The notes below the pieces were generated by a model. The model did no database searches, had not been told where the DNA came from, and saw only the letters and a program-made list of their open reading frames with translations. Positions 25,622 through 34,515 of a DNA stretch of 64,000 nt are shown here, in pieces (within the stretch, counting starts at the first letter, position 1; each line of letters starts with the position of its first letter). Origin of the DNA: Leuconostoc holzapfelii (GTDB lineage: Bacteria; Bacillota; Bacilli; Lactobacillales; Lactobacillaceae); assembly GCF_012396485.1 (NCBI RefSeq), contig NZ_JAAXPO010000002.1, positions 124,001 through 188,000 of the forward strand, in the 5' to 3' direction. A program made the translations under genes and the position numbers.

Positions 25622-25670
25622 ATAGCCTCCAATTTGATAAACGTCATGTTATGCAATCACTTGACAGCGA

Positions 25671-26954
25671 TTAAAGGGGTAAGGTAATTTTAAAAATTGT
25701 CCCTTTTGGTTGATTATCTTGTACAACAATTTTGCCCCCATGGGCGTGCACAATCCACTCAGCAATGGACAAGCCTAAGCCAGTCCCACCAGTTTCCCGA
25801 TTACCTGTTTTGTCTTCGCGATAGAAACGGTCAAAGACATGTTTCTTGGCTTCATCGCTGATGCCCCGACCAGTATCGGCGACCGTCAAAACGAGCTTAC
25901 GCTTCTCAACAGTCGCAGCAATCGCAACTGTATCGCCAGCTTCTGAATATTTCATGGCATTGTCAACCAGTAACACAATCAGTTGGTGAATACGCTTTTG
26001 ATCGATCATCACGCGTTGGCTAACGCGTGCGGACAACAAGACTTGTTTGCCTTCAAATTCAGCCATTTCTTGATAAGGTGCGACAATTTGTGACAGGAAA
26101 TCACCAATGTTGGTCGGCTCTTTTTCCAAGCGTGTCATATTCGACCCTGACTTGGCCAGCGTTAACATGTTATTGGTTAATGATGTCAAACGTCTGACTT
26201 CTGAGAGCGATAAAATAATGGCGTCTGATTGTTCTCTTACGGTGGACTCCGGATGCGTGAGCATATTTTCTAATTTACCTTGAATTACCGCCATTGGCGT
26301 CCGTAATTCGTGAGCGGCATTATTTACGAAGTCTTGTTGTTGCTGCCAAGACTTGAGAATAGGTTTCATATTCTTCAGACTAATCCAATAAGAAACCATT
26401 AAAGCCAATAAACCAAACGAACCAAACGACCATAATATGACCTTTTTAAAATGGTTCAAATTATAAATGGTATCATTCACATTCACGGTAATGACACCAT
26501 ATTTCACACTTCGGCCATCGTTATTTTTGGCGTCATGAATGAACTGCACACTCGCCGCACGATAATAATTGTCACCAATATGCACCGTTTTAGGTTCATC
26601 CGATTCAAAGCGTGGGGTGTACTTGAATTGTTTACTAAAAACTGCCTTTGTCGCTTCTGGCAAACGAGAATCTAATACCAAATTTTTATGGCTATCATAG
26701 AGCCAGACACTGGCCAACGTATTGGTTTCTAACAACAACGGTGCTTTCCGGTCAGCACCTTCTGCATTCGATAAGGCACCTGCCAGTTCAAATTGCCGAA
26801 TTTGTTGGGTAATCGCCGCATCAGAATTCCGAAAAACGGTGCGCGTGTAAGACCAATACATCACCCCACCCAAAATTGAGAAAATGACAAAAAAACTGGC
26901 AATGAGCAGCAAGAAGCCGCGAATCTGTTGCTGTTTATTGATCACATTAGGCAT
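25671..26954 (-). CDS. ciaH: sensor histidine kinase, CiaH-like
   Basis: A 427-aa membrane kinase: helix 1 at about residues 13-34, an extracellular sensor region of about 130 residues, helix 2 near 170-190, the phospho-acceptor His in FVNNAAHELRTPMAVIQG, and ATPase motifs LVDNAMKYSEAG (N), VADTGRGISDEAK (G1) and GGTGLGLSIAEWIVHAHGG (G2). The start codon overlaps the response-regulator gene by 8 nt. Assignment to CiaH rests on the very CiaR-like partner and the adjacent htrA, the best-known CiaR target in streptococci; the sensor domain itself is not diagnostic. Confidence 0.85.
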   Translation of the reverse strand: MPNVINKQQQIRGFLLLIASFFVIFSILGGVMYWSYTRTVFRNSDAAITQQIRQFELAGALSNAEGADRKAPLLLETNTLASVWLYDSHKNLVLDSRLPEATKAVFSKQFKYTPRFESDEPKTVHIGDNYYRAASVQFIHDAKNNDGRSVKYGVITVNVNDTIYNLNHFKKVILWSFGSFGLLALMVSYWISLKNMKPILKSWQQQQDFVNNAAHELRTPMAVIQGKLENMLTHPESTVREQSDAIILSLSEVRRLTSLTNNMLTLAKSGSNMTRLEKEPTNIGDFLSQIVAPYQEMAEFEGKQVLLSARVSQRVMIDQKRIHQLIVLLVDNAMKYSEAGDTVAIAATVEKRKLVLTVADTGRGISDEAKKHVFDRFYREDKTGNRETGGTGLGLSIAEWIVHAHGGKIVVQDNQPKGTIFKITLPL

Positions 26955-27636
26955 CTTCTACCTCAAGAATGAAACCAATATTACGCAATGTTTTAATCAG
27001 GTCATGCTGGCCAACAGCTTCCAATTTACGACGCAAATTATTCAGGTAAATATTGACCACGTTAATCGTCGTGTCTGAATCAATCCCCCAAACTCGGTCA
27101 AATATCTGGTCGCGTGTGACAATAATGTTCTTGTTTTGCGCGAGATAGGTCAAAATATCGAACTCTTTTCCCACTAGCTTCACGGGTTGGCCGTGCACCT
27201 GAACACCACGGTTTTCTAAATTAATTAACACATCGCCAACCGTTATCATGTTATCTTCAGAATAGACACCCGCGCGGCGCAATAAAGCCTTCACCCGTAA
27301 TAATAATTCTTCACGGTAAAAAGGTTTCGTTAAATAATCATCGGCGCCAACGTTAAAGCCCTCAATTTTATCATCCAACGAACTCTTGGCAGTCAAAATT
27401 AAGACAGGCGTCTCGACATTTTTCGCGCGTAAATTTTTGATGACTTCAAGGCCATTTTCACCCGGTAACATCAAGTCTGAAATAATGAGATCATAAGGTG
27501 ATTCTTGGCCTTCAAATTCACCATCCAAGCCATTATCCACTGCATGAACATCCGCAAAATCTTGTAAAAAGCCAACAATGTTATCTGCCAAGTTCACATC
27601 ATCTTCAATTAATAATATTTTAATTGCTTTAGCCAT
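26947..27636 (-). CDS. ciaR: OmpR-family response regulator, CiaR-like
   Basis: 229-231 aa: receiver domain with the acid pocket (IEDD), phosphorylated Asp in DLIISDLMLPGENGLEV, Thr in ILTAKSSLDDK and Lys in DDYLTKPFYREELLLR; then a winged-helix DNA-binding domain (KLVGKEFDILTYLAQNKNII, QIFDRVWGIDSDTTINVV). The segments SLDDK..GF..GADDYLTKPFY and QIFDR.WG.DSDTTI are strikingly like pneumococcal CiaR. Start taken at ATG 27636, 8 nt from GGAG. A direct repeat resembling a CiaR box lies upstream. Confidence 0.88.
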   Translation of the reverse strand: MAKAIKILLIEDDVNLADNIVGFLQDFADVHAVDNGLDGEFEGQESPYDLIISDLMLPGENGLEVIKNLRAKNVETPVLILTAKSSLDDKIEGFNVGADDYLTKPFYREELLLRVKALLRRAGVYSEDNMITVGDVLINLENRGVQVHGQPVKLVGKEFDILTYLAQNKNIIVTRDQIFDRVWGIDSDTTINVVNIYLNNLRRKLEAVGQHDLIKTLRNIGFILEVEDA

Positions 27637-27685
27637 TTTCATATCTCCATTGTACCGTTTTCTGACCCTAATTGTAATGCTTCCT

Positions 27686-27702
27686 GATTAACAGGAGATT
27701 AA
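27686..27702 (-). promoter_or_regulatory. CiaR-box-like direct repeat
   Basis: On the minus strand TTTAAT-N5-GTTAAT (repeat unit TTAATC). In pneumococcus CiaR binds NTTAAG-N5-WTTAAG, so spacing and core match with one changed base per half. A TACAAT -10 for ciaR lies 10 nt further on; the divergent -35 at 27718 lies 16 bp to the other side. Confidence 0.5.
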
Positions 27703-27717
27703 ATCACTCACCATCCC

Positions 27718-27746
27718 TTGACCCAGATTAATAGATGGCCTATACT
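27718..27746 (+). promoter_or_regulatory. promoter of the surface-protein pair
   Basis: TTGACC (27718-27723), 17-bp spacer, TATACT (27741-27746), then a leader of about 60 nt to the first gene. Confidence 0.8.
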
Positions 27747-27812
27747 ATATTTATCATGTTATCAATATTATAAATATAATCATTTCGTCAAGAAGATGTA
27801 AAGGATATGCTC

Positions 27813-28268
27813 ATGTTTAAGAAATTCTCGCGCACCAAGAAGTTTGCCCTCACGCTCTTACTCGTCCCCTTACTTTCATTTGCCGGGTTTGCCGCGACTA
27901 CGTATTTCTTTGGTGTCTTAGCACCTAGTTCAAATATCGGCGCTTTAACAACTGCCAGCCAAACGTTTAATGGCAGCATGAAGACAATTCAAGATGCTTT
28001 AACCAGCCTAACCGGTAAATTCAATACGGAGCAACAACAACATCAAGCCGATCTCGCGCAAGCACAAAGTCAAATTCAAAAAGCCAATGATAACATCAAA
28101 GCTGCTAATGCTGCTGTCGATGCTGCCAACACGGCATTAAGTGACCCTAGCGCAGGGGTTGCGCCAACAACGCAACAAGCCGTAACGGCAAATACCAACG
28201 CCAACGTGACCGACCGTACGATTGATGTTGATCCAAATAATGCCAAAACGTCCACAACCACCCCTTAA
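27813..28268 (+). CDS. membrane-anchored or secreted coiled-coil protein, unknown function
   Basis: About 151 residues. Basic N-terminus then a hydrophobic helix (about residues 10-32), a short spacer, a Gln/Ala-rich stretch (residues 55-105) that reads as a coiled coil, and a low-complexity Thr/Asn/Asp tail without LPxTG. I do not recognise a family. Start ATG 27813 is 7 nt from AAAGGA; the ATG at 27807 is too close. It is the first gene of a two-gene unit divergent from ciaRH-htrA. Its N-terminal architecture (Phe-Phe-Gly-Val-x-(A/S)-P after the helix) is shared with the next gene, so the pair may be related. Confidence 0.75.
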   Translation: MFKKFSRTKKFALTLLLVPLLSFAGFAATTYFFGVLAPSSNIGALTTASQTFNGSMKTIQDALTSLTGKFNTEQQQHQADLAQAQSQIQKANDNIKAANAAVDAANTALSDPSAGVAPTTQQAVTANTNANVTDRTIDVDPNNAKTSTTTP

Positions 28269-28301
28269 GGATTGTGCAAAAATATCAGGAGAATATAGAC
28301 T

Positions 28302-29594
28302 ATGTTCAAATCACATCCATTGCTGCTTGCATTCATGACTGCCTTTACGGTGCTAATCGGCACCGCTTCGGCTGCTTATTACTTTTTGGGTGTGAGCCCA
28401 CTAGATACCGCAGGCATCAGTCGCTTAAATCAAAACATCACGCGTATGAAAGCGTTATTGTCAGCAAGCCAAATGACCAACTCACAGCTCACAACGGATC
28501 TTAACACTGCCCAAGCAACCATCACTAGCGATCAGGCGACCATGACACAATTAACCACAAATAATAGTGTGTTAGCGACTGCTGTTGCGACCCGTTATCG
28601 CTTAATTGCCGCCATCGCCACAGCGTTAAATATTCCTAATCTCGCGCAATATTACACCACACCAACCGCCCCCATGCCGTTTTACGATCAAAACGGCCAA
28701 ATTCTTGATATCGATAAAATCTCCCCGGTGATCGCCAACGCCATTGCGGCGTTAAAAAATGCGAGTGCCACCAGCCAAGACTGGCAAAACAAGTATACCG
28801 ACCTCCAATCTCAGGTAACCAATGCCTATCGCGCAGCTGGTGGCGACCCTGCGATTCAACCCGATGTCCCCACATTAGTCAACCAATTGGTGACACAGAC
28901 GATCAATCAATTCGCCGCCCAAATTAATGCGATGGGTATTTCCGTCGCCTGGATTAATGATGGGCCAACTTACCATGTGCCTGCCAATCCGAATCTGATA
29001 TTTAAAAGTCAAAACATCAGTTGGGGGACAACCACCGTTAATATCCCGGATGCGAGCGGACAACTCGGTGCCGTCACGTTACCAGTCATTTGGCGGGGCG
29101 CTGCCAATGATCAATTTATTTGGGATGGGTTTGGTTGGGTGATTTACAAAAATGGCCAAATATATACCGATGCCACTGATGATAATGGTCAAGCAATCGG
29201 CCTATCTTTTGTTGACTTAAGCGCGCTTACCACGCGCATTAAAATGCCTGACGGGACGTATCGCGTGATTCTTTGGGGTTCCACCGCACATATTTTTGCA
29301 AAGGCCTTTATGCCTGATTTAAATACTTTGCCCGGTGGCGCTAATCTTTACCAATTTGCCTTTGATGCCCAAAATAATTTTATTGCAACCCCCTATAATA
29401 GCTATCAAAACCCCGGACACTATCAATTCAATGCCCCAGCCAATGCTAAAGACGTTGATCCAACGACTCGCAGTCGTGACTATTACCGTTACGACTATAC
29501 AGCCACTACCACGGATGCAACTGGCAAACCAACTACTCTGCATAAATCACTTGCCATACCGATGGTCCCCCTGTGGCAAACTATCAAACCTTAA
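28302..29594 (+). CDS. anchored/secreted protein with coiled coil and unknown C-terminal domain
   Basis: A 430-aa protein. N-terminal hydrophobic helix (residues 6-28), then YYFLGVSPLDTAG, a coiled-coil-like segment (about 38-95), a mixed helical middle, and a C-terminal region (about 205-430) rich in Trp, Tyr and Gly (IWRGAANDQFIWDGFGWVIY) that suggests a beta-rich extracellular domain. No LPxTG, LysM or catalytic motif is seen. It is 33 nt after the smaller paralogue-like gene and ends at a strong bidirectional terminator. Function unknown; likely envelope-associated. Confidence 0.8.
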   Translation: MFKSHPLLLAFMTAFTVLIGTASAAYYFLGVSPLDTAGISRLNQNITRMKALLSASQMTNSQLTTDLNTAQATITSDQATMTQLTTNNSVLATAVATRYRLIAAIATALNIPNLAQYYTTPTAPMPFYDQNGQILDIDKISPVIANAIAALKNASATSQDWQNKYTDLQSQVTNAYRAAGGDPAIQPDVPTLVNQLVTQTINQFAAQINAMGISVAWINDGPTYHVPANPNLIFKSQNISWGTTTVNIPDASGQLGAVTLPVIWRGAANDQFIWDGFGWVIYKNGQIYTDATDDNGQAIGLSFVDLSALTTRIKMPDGTYRVILWGSTAHIFAKAFMPDLNTLPGGANLYQFAFDAQNNFIATPYNSYQNPGHYQFNAPANAKDVDPTTRSRDYYRYDYTATTTDATGKPTTLHKSLAIPMVPLWQTIKP

Positions 29595-29630
29595 AAAAAC
29601 GACAACTGTCTCAACAGTTGTCGTTTTTTT
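29593..29630. terminator. bidirectional terminator
   Basis: Stem AAACGACAACTGT / ACAGTTGTCGTTT with A- and T-runs on either side, serving the surface-protein pair and the nickel transporter gene. Confidence 0.92.
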
Positions 29631-30654
29631 ATTGCCCAACAAGTTCTTTTTCTGATAAGTGCAAGACGCGCCACATGGTTAACTCAATACACCAAGTGAC
29701 TGCAAAAATACCAACTAAAATCATCCCTAATTGATTAAAATCTAGGCCACTCGCCCAATTGGTTAAAGGATTATGCCAATGCCATAGTACCCGGGTGGCT
29801 TGGACAAAATCAACAAAGCTAATAAAGCCAGCTGCCATAATCGAGATCCCAGTTAAAATCAAATTATAATACACCTTCCGATACGATGAGGCGACAATCC
29901 AAGTGTAAGTTGTGCTCATGAACATACCGTCTAGTGTGTCCATCAGACACATCCCCGCTGTAAATAACAATGGAAAAGCTAACGTGGTATACCAAGCAAT
30001 CCCAGCATTTGCAGCGGTAGCTGATGTGGCTAAGACCGCAATTTGTGTGGCAGTATCAAACCCTAGGCCAAAAAGAAAGCCCACCACAGCGACTTGCCAA
30101 TTGTGTTGAATCAGCTGTAATAATTTTAGGAAAAATTGATAAATACCAGATTGCTGATAGGCTGTGTCAGGCGTTTGTTGCGTATTTTGACGGCCAGCCT
30201 GGCGAAATTCTCGCCAAATGCCCCGTAAAATAAACGTATTGACGACAGTCAAGAGTAATAGCATGGTGGCTGCAATCATGGTGCCAAAAACACCACCAAT
30301 TTGTTCAAAAACCGGCAACGTATGTTTGGCCCACTCAACAAATAAAACCGTCACCAGCGCCATCAATACAACCACCATCGAATGCCCAAACGAGAAGGCA
30401 AAGCCAACCCCGCGCGTGTTTTTACCGTCATTGAGCATTTTACGTGTCATATTATCAATGGCGGCAATATGATCGACATCAAAAGCATGTCGGAGCCCAA
30501 AAGTGAAAGATAAATAGGCCATCCCAAGCATTTCTGGGTACCGAGCCACCCCAGACATGAGCAACAGTACTCCAGCCAATAAAATGAGCAGAATAAAGCT
30601 CCCATATCGGATCACATCTCGCTGGAAAATGGTTGTTTTGACGCGTGCTATCAT
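29629..30654 (-). CDS. NiCoT-family nickel/cobalt permease
   Basis: An approximately 341-aa eight-helix metal transporter of the HoxN/NixA family. The signature RHAFDVDHIAAIDNMTR in helix 2 (HxxxxDH) is the metal-recognition motif, with GFAFSFGHSMVVV and GFLFGLGFDTATQIAV as further family motifs. Start taken at ATG 30654, 6 nt from AAGGAG; the frame extends to 30705 but would overlap the previous gene. The metal cannot be decided from sequence; no urease or hydrogenase genes are in the window. Confidence 0.92.
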   Translation of the reverse strand: MIARVKTTIFQRDVIRYGSFILLILLAGVLLLMSGVARYPEMLGMAYLSFTFGLRHAFDVDHIAAIDNMTRKMLNDGKNTRGVGFAFSFGHSMVVVLMALVTVLFVEWAKHTLPVFEQIGGVFGTMIAATMLLLLTVVNTFILRGIWREFRQAGRQNTQQTPDTAYQQSGIYQFFLKLLQLIQHNWQVAVVGFLFGLGFDTATQIAVLATSATAANAGIAWYTTLAFPLLFTAGMCLMDTLDGMFMSTTYTWIVASSYRKVYYNLILTGISIMAAGFISFVDFVQATRVLWHWHNPLTNWASGLDFNQLGMILVGIFAVTWCIELTMWRVLHLSEKELVGQ

Positions 30655-30674
30655 CGCAAATCTCCTTCGTGTTG

Positions 30675-31460
30675 TTAATAATAAAAGCCGTGACGATAAT
30701 CCCAAGTTGGGAAGATATCACTCAAGTGATGCATAATGCGATCCACTGCAAGTCCCTTACGAATCAGTACCGGCGCTGGTTGGACGCCAACTTGACCCTT
30801 TTGTTCCGGAATCAAGTGACCGGTTGCATCAACCATGGACACCATCACGCCTTGTTCATAGCGTGTTGCAATCGATTTGTCCGGTTGGATACTGGCAACA
30901 TAGTCATCAGCAGCAATAATTAAGTCGGCGGCTTGTTCGATCTGTGTCCCAATCCCTGCCACCAAACCACGATTTCCTTGACCGGATGGGTTGGCAGAAC
31001 TTGCAAAAGTAAAGCGATGATGTTCTTCCCACATGGTTTTAGCTATTTGTTCACTTGGCGTGCCAAACTTAATGACAAAACAACTCGTCTCACGTTGGTC
31101 CATCATCAACTCTTCACTCCCATCTTGGGGAATCAACGCTTTGCCGCTCGCGCGCCAAGGTAGAATGCACCCCAGCAAAATATCCTCATCCCAGTGTTTT
31201 TGATAAAGGGCTTCAATTTCCGGCGTCATTTGAGCCAAAGTGCGAACCTGAGCCATCGAACCACATAAGACCACACCAGGCTTGTTGCGCCGTCTATTTT
31301 TGGCAGCAAATTTACGCTCAAGTCCCTGTTTATCTGACGTCATGATAATGTAGCCAACTTTTGTTGGACTAACAATCATGCCCCCTTCGCCGCCCAAAAT
31401 GGCGACCGCTTCTTCTTGGACTTGGCCAGACCAAGTCACTGTATTTGTTTGAACTGTCAT
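30675..31460 (-). CDS. YrdC/Sua5-domain protein, paralogue of TsaC
   Basis: A 261-aa protein with one YrdC-type domain: MIVSPTKVGYIIMTSD in place of the usual PTxTxYGL, the basic loop KFAAKNRRRNKPG, and the nucleotide motif FASSANPSGQGN. It lacks the C-terminal Sua5 domain of the full TsaC at 4.2 kb. The true t6A enzyme is probably that one, so this copy may have another role. It lies between leuD and the nickel/cobalt transporter, 18 nt and 20 nt from them, and is probably transcribed with leu. No link to metal use can be shown. Confidence 0.8.
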   Translation of the reverse strand: MTVQTNTVTWSGQVQEEAVAILGGEGGMIVSPTKVGYIIMTSDKQGLERKFAAKNRRRNKPGVVLCGSMAQVRTLAQMTPEIEALYQKHWDEDILLGCILPWRASGKALIPQDGSEELMMDQRETSCFVIKFGTPSEQIAKTMWEEHHRFTFASSANPSGQGNRGLVAGIGTQIEQAADLIIAADDYVASIQPDKSIATRYEQGVMVSMVDATGHLIPEQKGQVGVQPAPVLIRKGLAVDRIMHHLSDIFPTWDYRHGFYY

Positions 31461-31478
31461 GTTTCAATTACTCCTTGT

Positions 31479-32063
31479 TTAATTAAATTGTGGTCGTTGT
31501 TGCTCGTAGGCCGTAATGGCATCAGCATATTTCAATGTGACATCGATATCATCTTCTCCGTGAATAAATTTTTCTTTCCATTGCGGATTAATATCAAAGT
31601 GGTAGTGATGGTTTTGGTAAGTGACTGTTTGGGCCGGCAAATCAACTATTAGTGATTCATTGGGGCCAATTTGTCGCAGTTGCTGGCGATCGGCGGCAGG
31701 TAATACGATAGGTAGCAGCCCATTTTTGGTGGCATTCATGTAAAAAATGTCGGAAAAGCTCCCTGCAATCACAACGCGAAAACCATAATCCGTCAACGCC
31801 CAGACTGCATGTTCACGAGATGAACCCGACCCAAAATTCTCACCTGTAATCAAAATTGTTGCCCCAGCATGTTCTGGGTGATTCAAAACAAAATCAAGGT
31901 TTGGCGCGCCGTCTGACAGATAACGCCAATCATAAAAAAGGTGCTGACCAAACCCCGTTTTTAAAATATTTTTTAAGAACTGTTTGGGTAACAAAATATC
32001 TGTGTTAATACTATCGTCTGGTATGACCACCGCTTGGCCAACTGTTTTCACAAATGCCTGCAT
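31479..32063 (-). CDS. leuD: 3-isopropylmalate dehydratase small subunit
   Basis: LeuD forms with LeuC the isomerase of leucine synthesis. 194 aa, normal. Motifs: [14 protein letters not shown] near the N-terminus and the swivel-domain loop [17 protein letters not shown]. It follows leuC by 5 nt. The active site is completed by the [4Fe-4S] cluster in LeuC, which links this operon functionally to the suf genes at 36-41 kb. Confidence 0.97.
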   Translation of the reverse strand: MQAFVKTVGQAVVIPDDSINTDILLPKQFLKNILKTGFGQHLFYDWRYLSDGAPNLDFVLNHPEHAGATILITGENFGSGSSREHAVWALTDYGFRVVIAGSFSDIFYMNATKNGLLPIVLPAADRQQLRQIGPNESLIVDLPAQTVTYQNHHYHFDINPQWKEKFIHGEDDIDVTLKYADAITAYEQQRPQFN

Positions 32064-32068
32064 CTGTT

Positions 32069-33445
32069 TTATTCCCCCTCATCTAGTGTGATATCTACAA
32101 AGTGACCCGCAATCCCTGCGGCAGCCACCATCGCTGGCGACGCGAGGTGCGTGCGTGAGCCAGCACCTTGCCGACCGATAAAATTACGATTAGAAGTCGA
32201 GGCAACATGCTTCCCGGCCGGTATTTTATCGGGATTCATCGCCAGACAAGCAGAGCAGCCTGGCTCGCGCCACTCGCAGCCCGCATCTTCAAAAATTTTT
32301 GCAATACCTGTTGCAATCGCACGGTTGCGAATGGCGCGACTCCCTGGCACAATCCAAGCTTGAATATTTGGCGCCAGGTGTTTGCCCGCCATGATTTGAG
32401 CGGCAATTTCAAGATCTTCATACCGGCTATTGGTACAAGAGCCGATGAAAATGTAATCCAGCGGTATCGCCGTCACCGGCATTCCTGGCTGGAGTCCGAT
32501 ATAGTCATACGCTGCCTGGTCATTATCATCTTTTACCGCTGGCAACGTCTGATCCACTGCTGTTGCCATCCCCGGATTCGTCCCCCAAGTCACCATCGGT
32601 TTTAAATGTGTCACATCAAATGTCAAGACTTGGTCGAAAGCGGTTTCGTCATCAGTGGCCAATTGTGTCCAGTAGGCTTTTGCGGCGGCAAAATTTTTCG
32701 GCGCAAATTCACGTCCCGCCAGATAATCAAATGTTTTTTGATCTGGCTGTACCATCCCAGTTTTCGAGCCGGCTTCAATAGACATGTTACACAGCGTCAT
32801 CCGCCCGGCCATCGAAAGGGATTTAATGGCCTCTCCAAAGAATTCAATCGCATAGCCGGTGCCAAACGATACCCCATATTGGGCAATGATACCCATAATA
32901 ATATCCTTGGCGTAGGTATTTTTAGGCAGTTGCCCCGTTACCTTAATTCCCATTGTTTTGGGCTTCACCTGCCAAATGGTTTGTGTCGCCATGACATGTT
33001 CGACTTCAGACGTGCCAATGCCAAACGCAATGGCGCCAAAAGCCCCATGGGTTGCAGTATGCGAATCACCACAAACAATGACTTTTCCTGGTTGGGTCAA
33101 CCCGCGTTCTGGCCCGACGACATGCACAATGCCTTGTTTGTCATCGCCAATAGAAGCCAACGGCACCCCAAATTCTTGCGTATTTTTCACCAAGGTATCC
33201 ATCTGTAAACGTGACATTTGATCTTGAATATTAAAAATATCTTTTGTTGGCACATTATGATCCATTGTTGCAAACGTTAAATCCGGTCGTCGAAGACGCC
33301 GATTGGCTTGTCGCAAACCATCAAAAGGCTGTGGCGACGTGACTTCGTGAATCAAATGTAAATCAACATAAATGAGTTGTGCTGACCCTAACTCACCAGC
33401 AATCACGTGCGTTTGCCATATTTTATCAAAAAGCGTTTGACTCAT
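32069..33445 (-). CDS. leuC: 3-isopropylmalate dehydratase large subunit
   Basis: LeuC (458 aa) of the aconitase family. The three cluster cysteines are in [14 protein letters not shown] and in [12 protein letters not shown]. The substrate motif [29 protein letters not shown] (positions about 115-143) is intact. The start overlaps leuB by 4 nt (ATGA). It needs a [4Fe-4S] cluster, delivered in this organism presumably by the SUF system encoded next door. Confidence 0.97.
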   Translation of the reverse strand: MSQTLFDKIWQTHVIAGELGSAQLIYVDLHLIHEVTSPQPFDGLRQANRRLRRPDLTFATMDHNVPTKDIFNIQDQMSRLQMDTLVKNTQEFGVPLASIGDDKQGIVHVVGPERGLTQPGKVIVCGDSHTATHGAFGAIAFGIGTSEVEHVMATQTIWQVKPKTMGIKVTGQLPKNTYAKDIIMGIIAQYGVSFGTGYAIEFFGEAIKSLSMAGRMTLCNMSIEAGSKTGMVQPDQKTFDYLAGREFAPKNFAAAKAYWTQLATDDETAFDQVLTFDVTHLKPMVTWGTNPGMATAVDQTLPAVKDDNDQAAYDYIGLQPGMPVTAIPLDYIFIGSCTNSRYEDLEIAAQIMAGKHLAPNIQAWIVPGSRAIRNRAIATGIAKIFEDAGCEWREPGCSACLAMNPDKIPAGKHVASTSNRNFIGRQGAGSRTHLASPAMVAAAGIAGHFVDITLDEGE

Positions 33446-34515
33446 CGCACACCCTCCGCTGCTGGCTGAGTCACCGCTGCGACAATATATTGCGTGACAG
33501 CTTCAGTTGTCGCTTGCCCGCCCATATCTGGCGTCACGACCTGAGCTGCGATTGCTTGCGCCACAGCTGCAGTCACACGTTGAGCCAGCTGCTTTTCGCC
33601 AAAACTTTCAGATAACATCATGGCAACCGTGTGAATCATCGACATTGGATTGGCAATCCCTTGACCTGCAATGTCTGGGGCTGAACCATGAATTGGTTCG
33701 TAAAGTGCGGGTCCTGATTCACCGACTGACATCGAGGGAATTTGCCCAATTGAGCCAGTGATTTGAGCGGCTTCATCACTGAGAATATCACCAAAAAGGT
33801 TGGGCGTAATAATCACGTCAAAGGTGGCAGGTCGTGCAATAATGCCCATTGCCATGGCATCAACATAGGTGTAATCTACCATGACCGCCGGGTAATCTTG
33901 GGCAACCTCACGCGCCACGCGCCGCCATAATTTTGAGGTGGCTAACACGTTAGATTTGTCCACAATCGTGACATGTTGGCGCCGTCCTTGGGCAAGTTGG
34001 AAGCCTTTATGCATAATGCGTGAAATTTCTGACACCTGATATGCCATCGTGTCAATCGCGTAAGTCTCTGCCAACACCCGTGGTTCACCAAAATAGGCGC
34101 CCGACGTCAGCTCACGAACAATCACAAAGTCCGTCTGCCGGGCCAATTCAGGCTTAAGCGGCGAACGTGCCACCAAGGCATCTGAAATACGCGTTGGCCG
34201 AATATTAGCATATAAACCAAGCGCTGCCCGTAACGCCAATAACCCCTGTTCGGGCCGTTTAGGCGCTTGATCCCATTTTGGCCCGCCAATGGCACTAAGT
34301 AAAATGGCATCCGATGCTTGCGCTTGGGCTAGGGTTGCTGCCGGTAAAGGGTCGCCAGCTTGGTCGATGCCGGCACCGCCAAACGGTAGCGCAACCAGTC
34401 GGTACTGAAACGTCGTATTTTTAGTGACAGCTGCTAATACGGCTAGCCCAGCCGCCATAATTTCTGGGCCAATATAATCCCCTTTTAGGACAGCAATTGT
34501 TTTAATTTCAGTCAT
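33442..34515 (-). CDS. leuB: 3-isopropylmalate dehydrogenase
   Basis: NAD-dependent oxidative decarboxylase, 357 aa. Motifs: [13 protein letters not shown] (usual GDGIGPE, here with Tyr), [32 protein letters not shown] with the catalytic Lys, and the metal-binding [11 protein letters not shown] and GDILSDEAA. Overlaps leuA at its start and leuC at its stop by 4 nt each, so leuA-B-C-D are translationally coupled. Confidence 0.96.
   Translation of the reverse strand: MTEIKTIAVLKGDYIGPEIMAAGLAVLAAVTKNTTFQYRLVALPFGGAGIDQAGDPLPAATLAQAQASDAILLSAIGGPKWDQAPKRPEQGLLALRAALGLYANIRPTRISDALVARSPLKPELARQTDFVIVRELTSGAYFGEPRVLAETYAIDTMAYQVSEISRIMHKGFQLAQGRRQHVTIVDKSNVLATSKLWRRVAREVAQDYPAVMVDYTYVDAMAMGIIARPATFDVIITPNLFGDILSDEAAQITGSIGQIPSMSVGESGPALYEPIHGSAPDIAGQGIANPMSMIHTVAMMLSESFGEKQLAQRVTAAVAQAIAAQVVTPDMGGQATTEAVTQYIVAAVTQPAAEGVR

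Noticed and set aside
25622-25670. CiaR-box-like repeat in front of htrA (TTTAAT-N5-TCAAGT)
   Set aside because: The second half is poor and no good -10 follows at the right distance; htrA is more simply transcribed with ciaRH.
32168-33208. long open frames opposite leuC
   Set aside because: They are shadows of a strongly coding opposite strand and resemble no protein.
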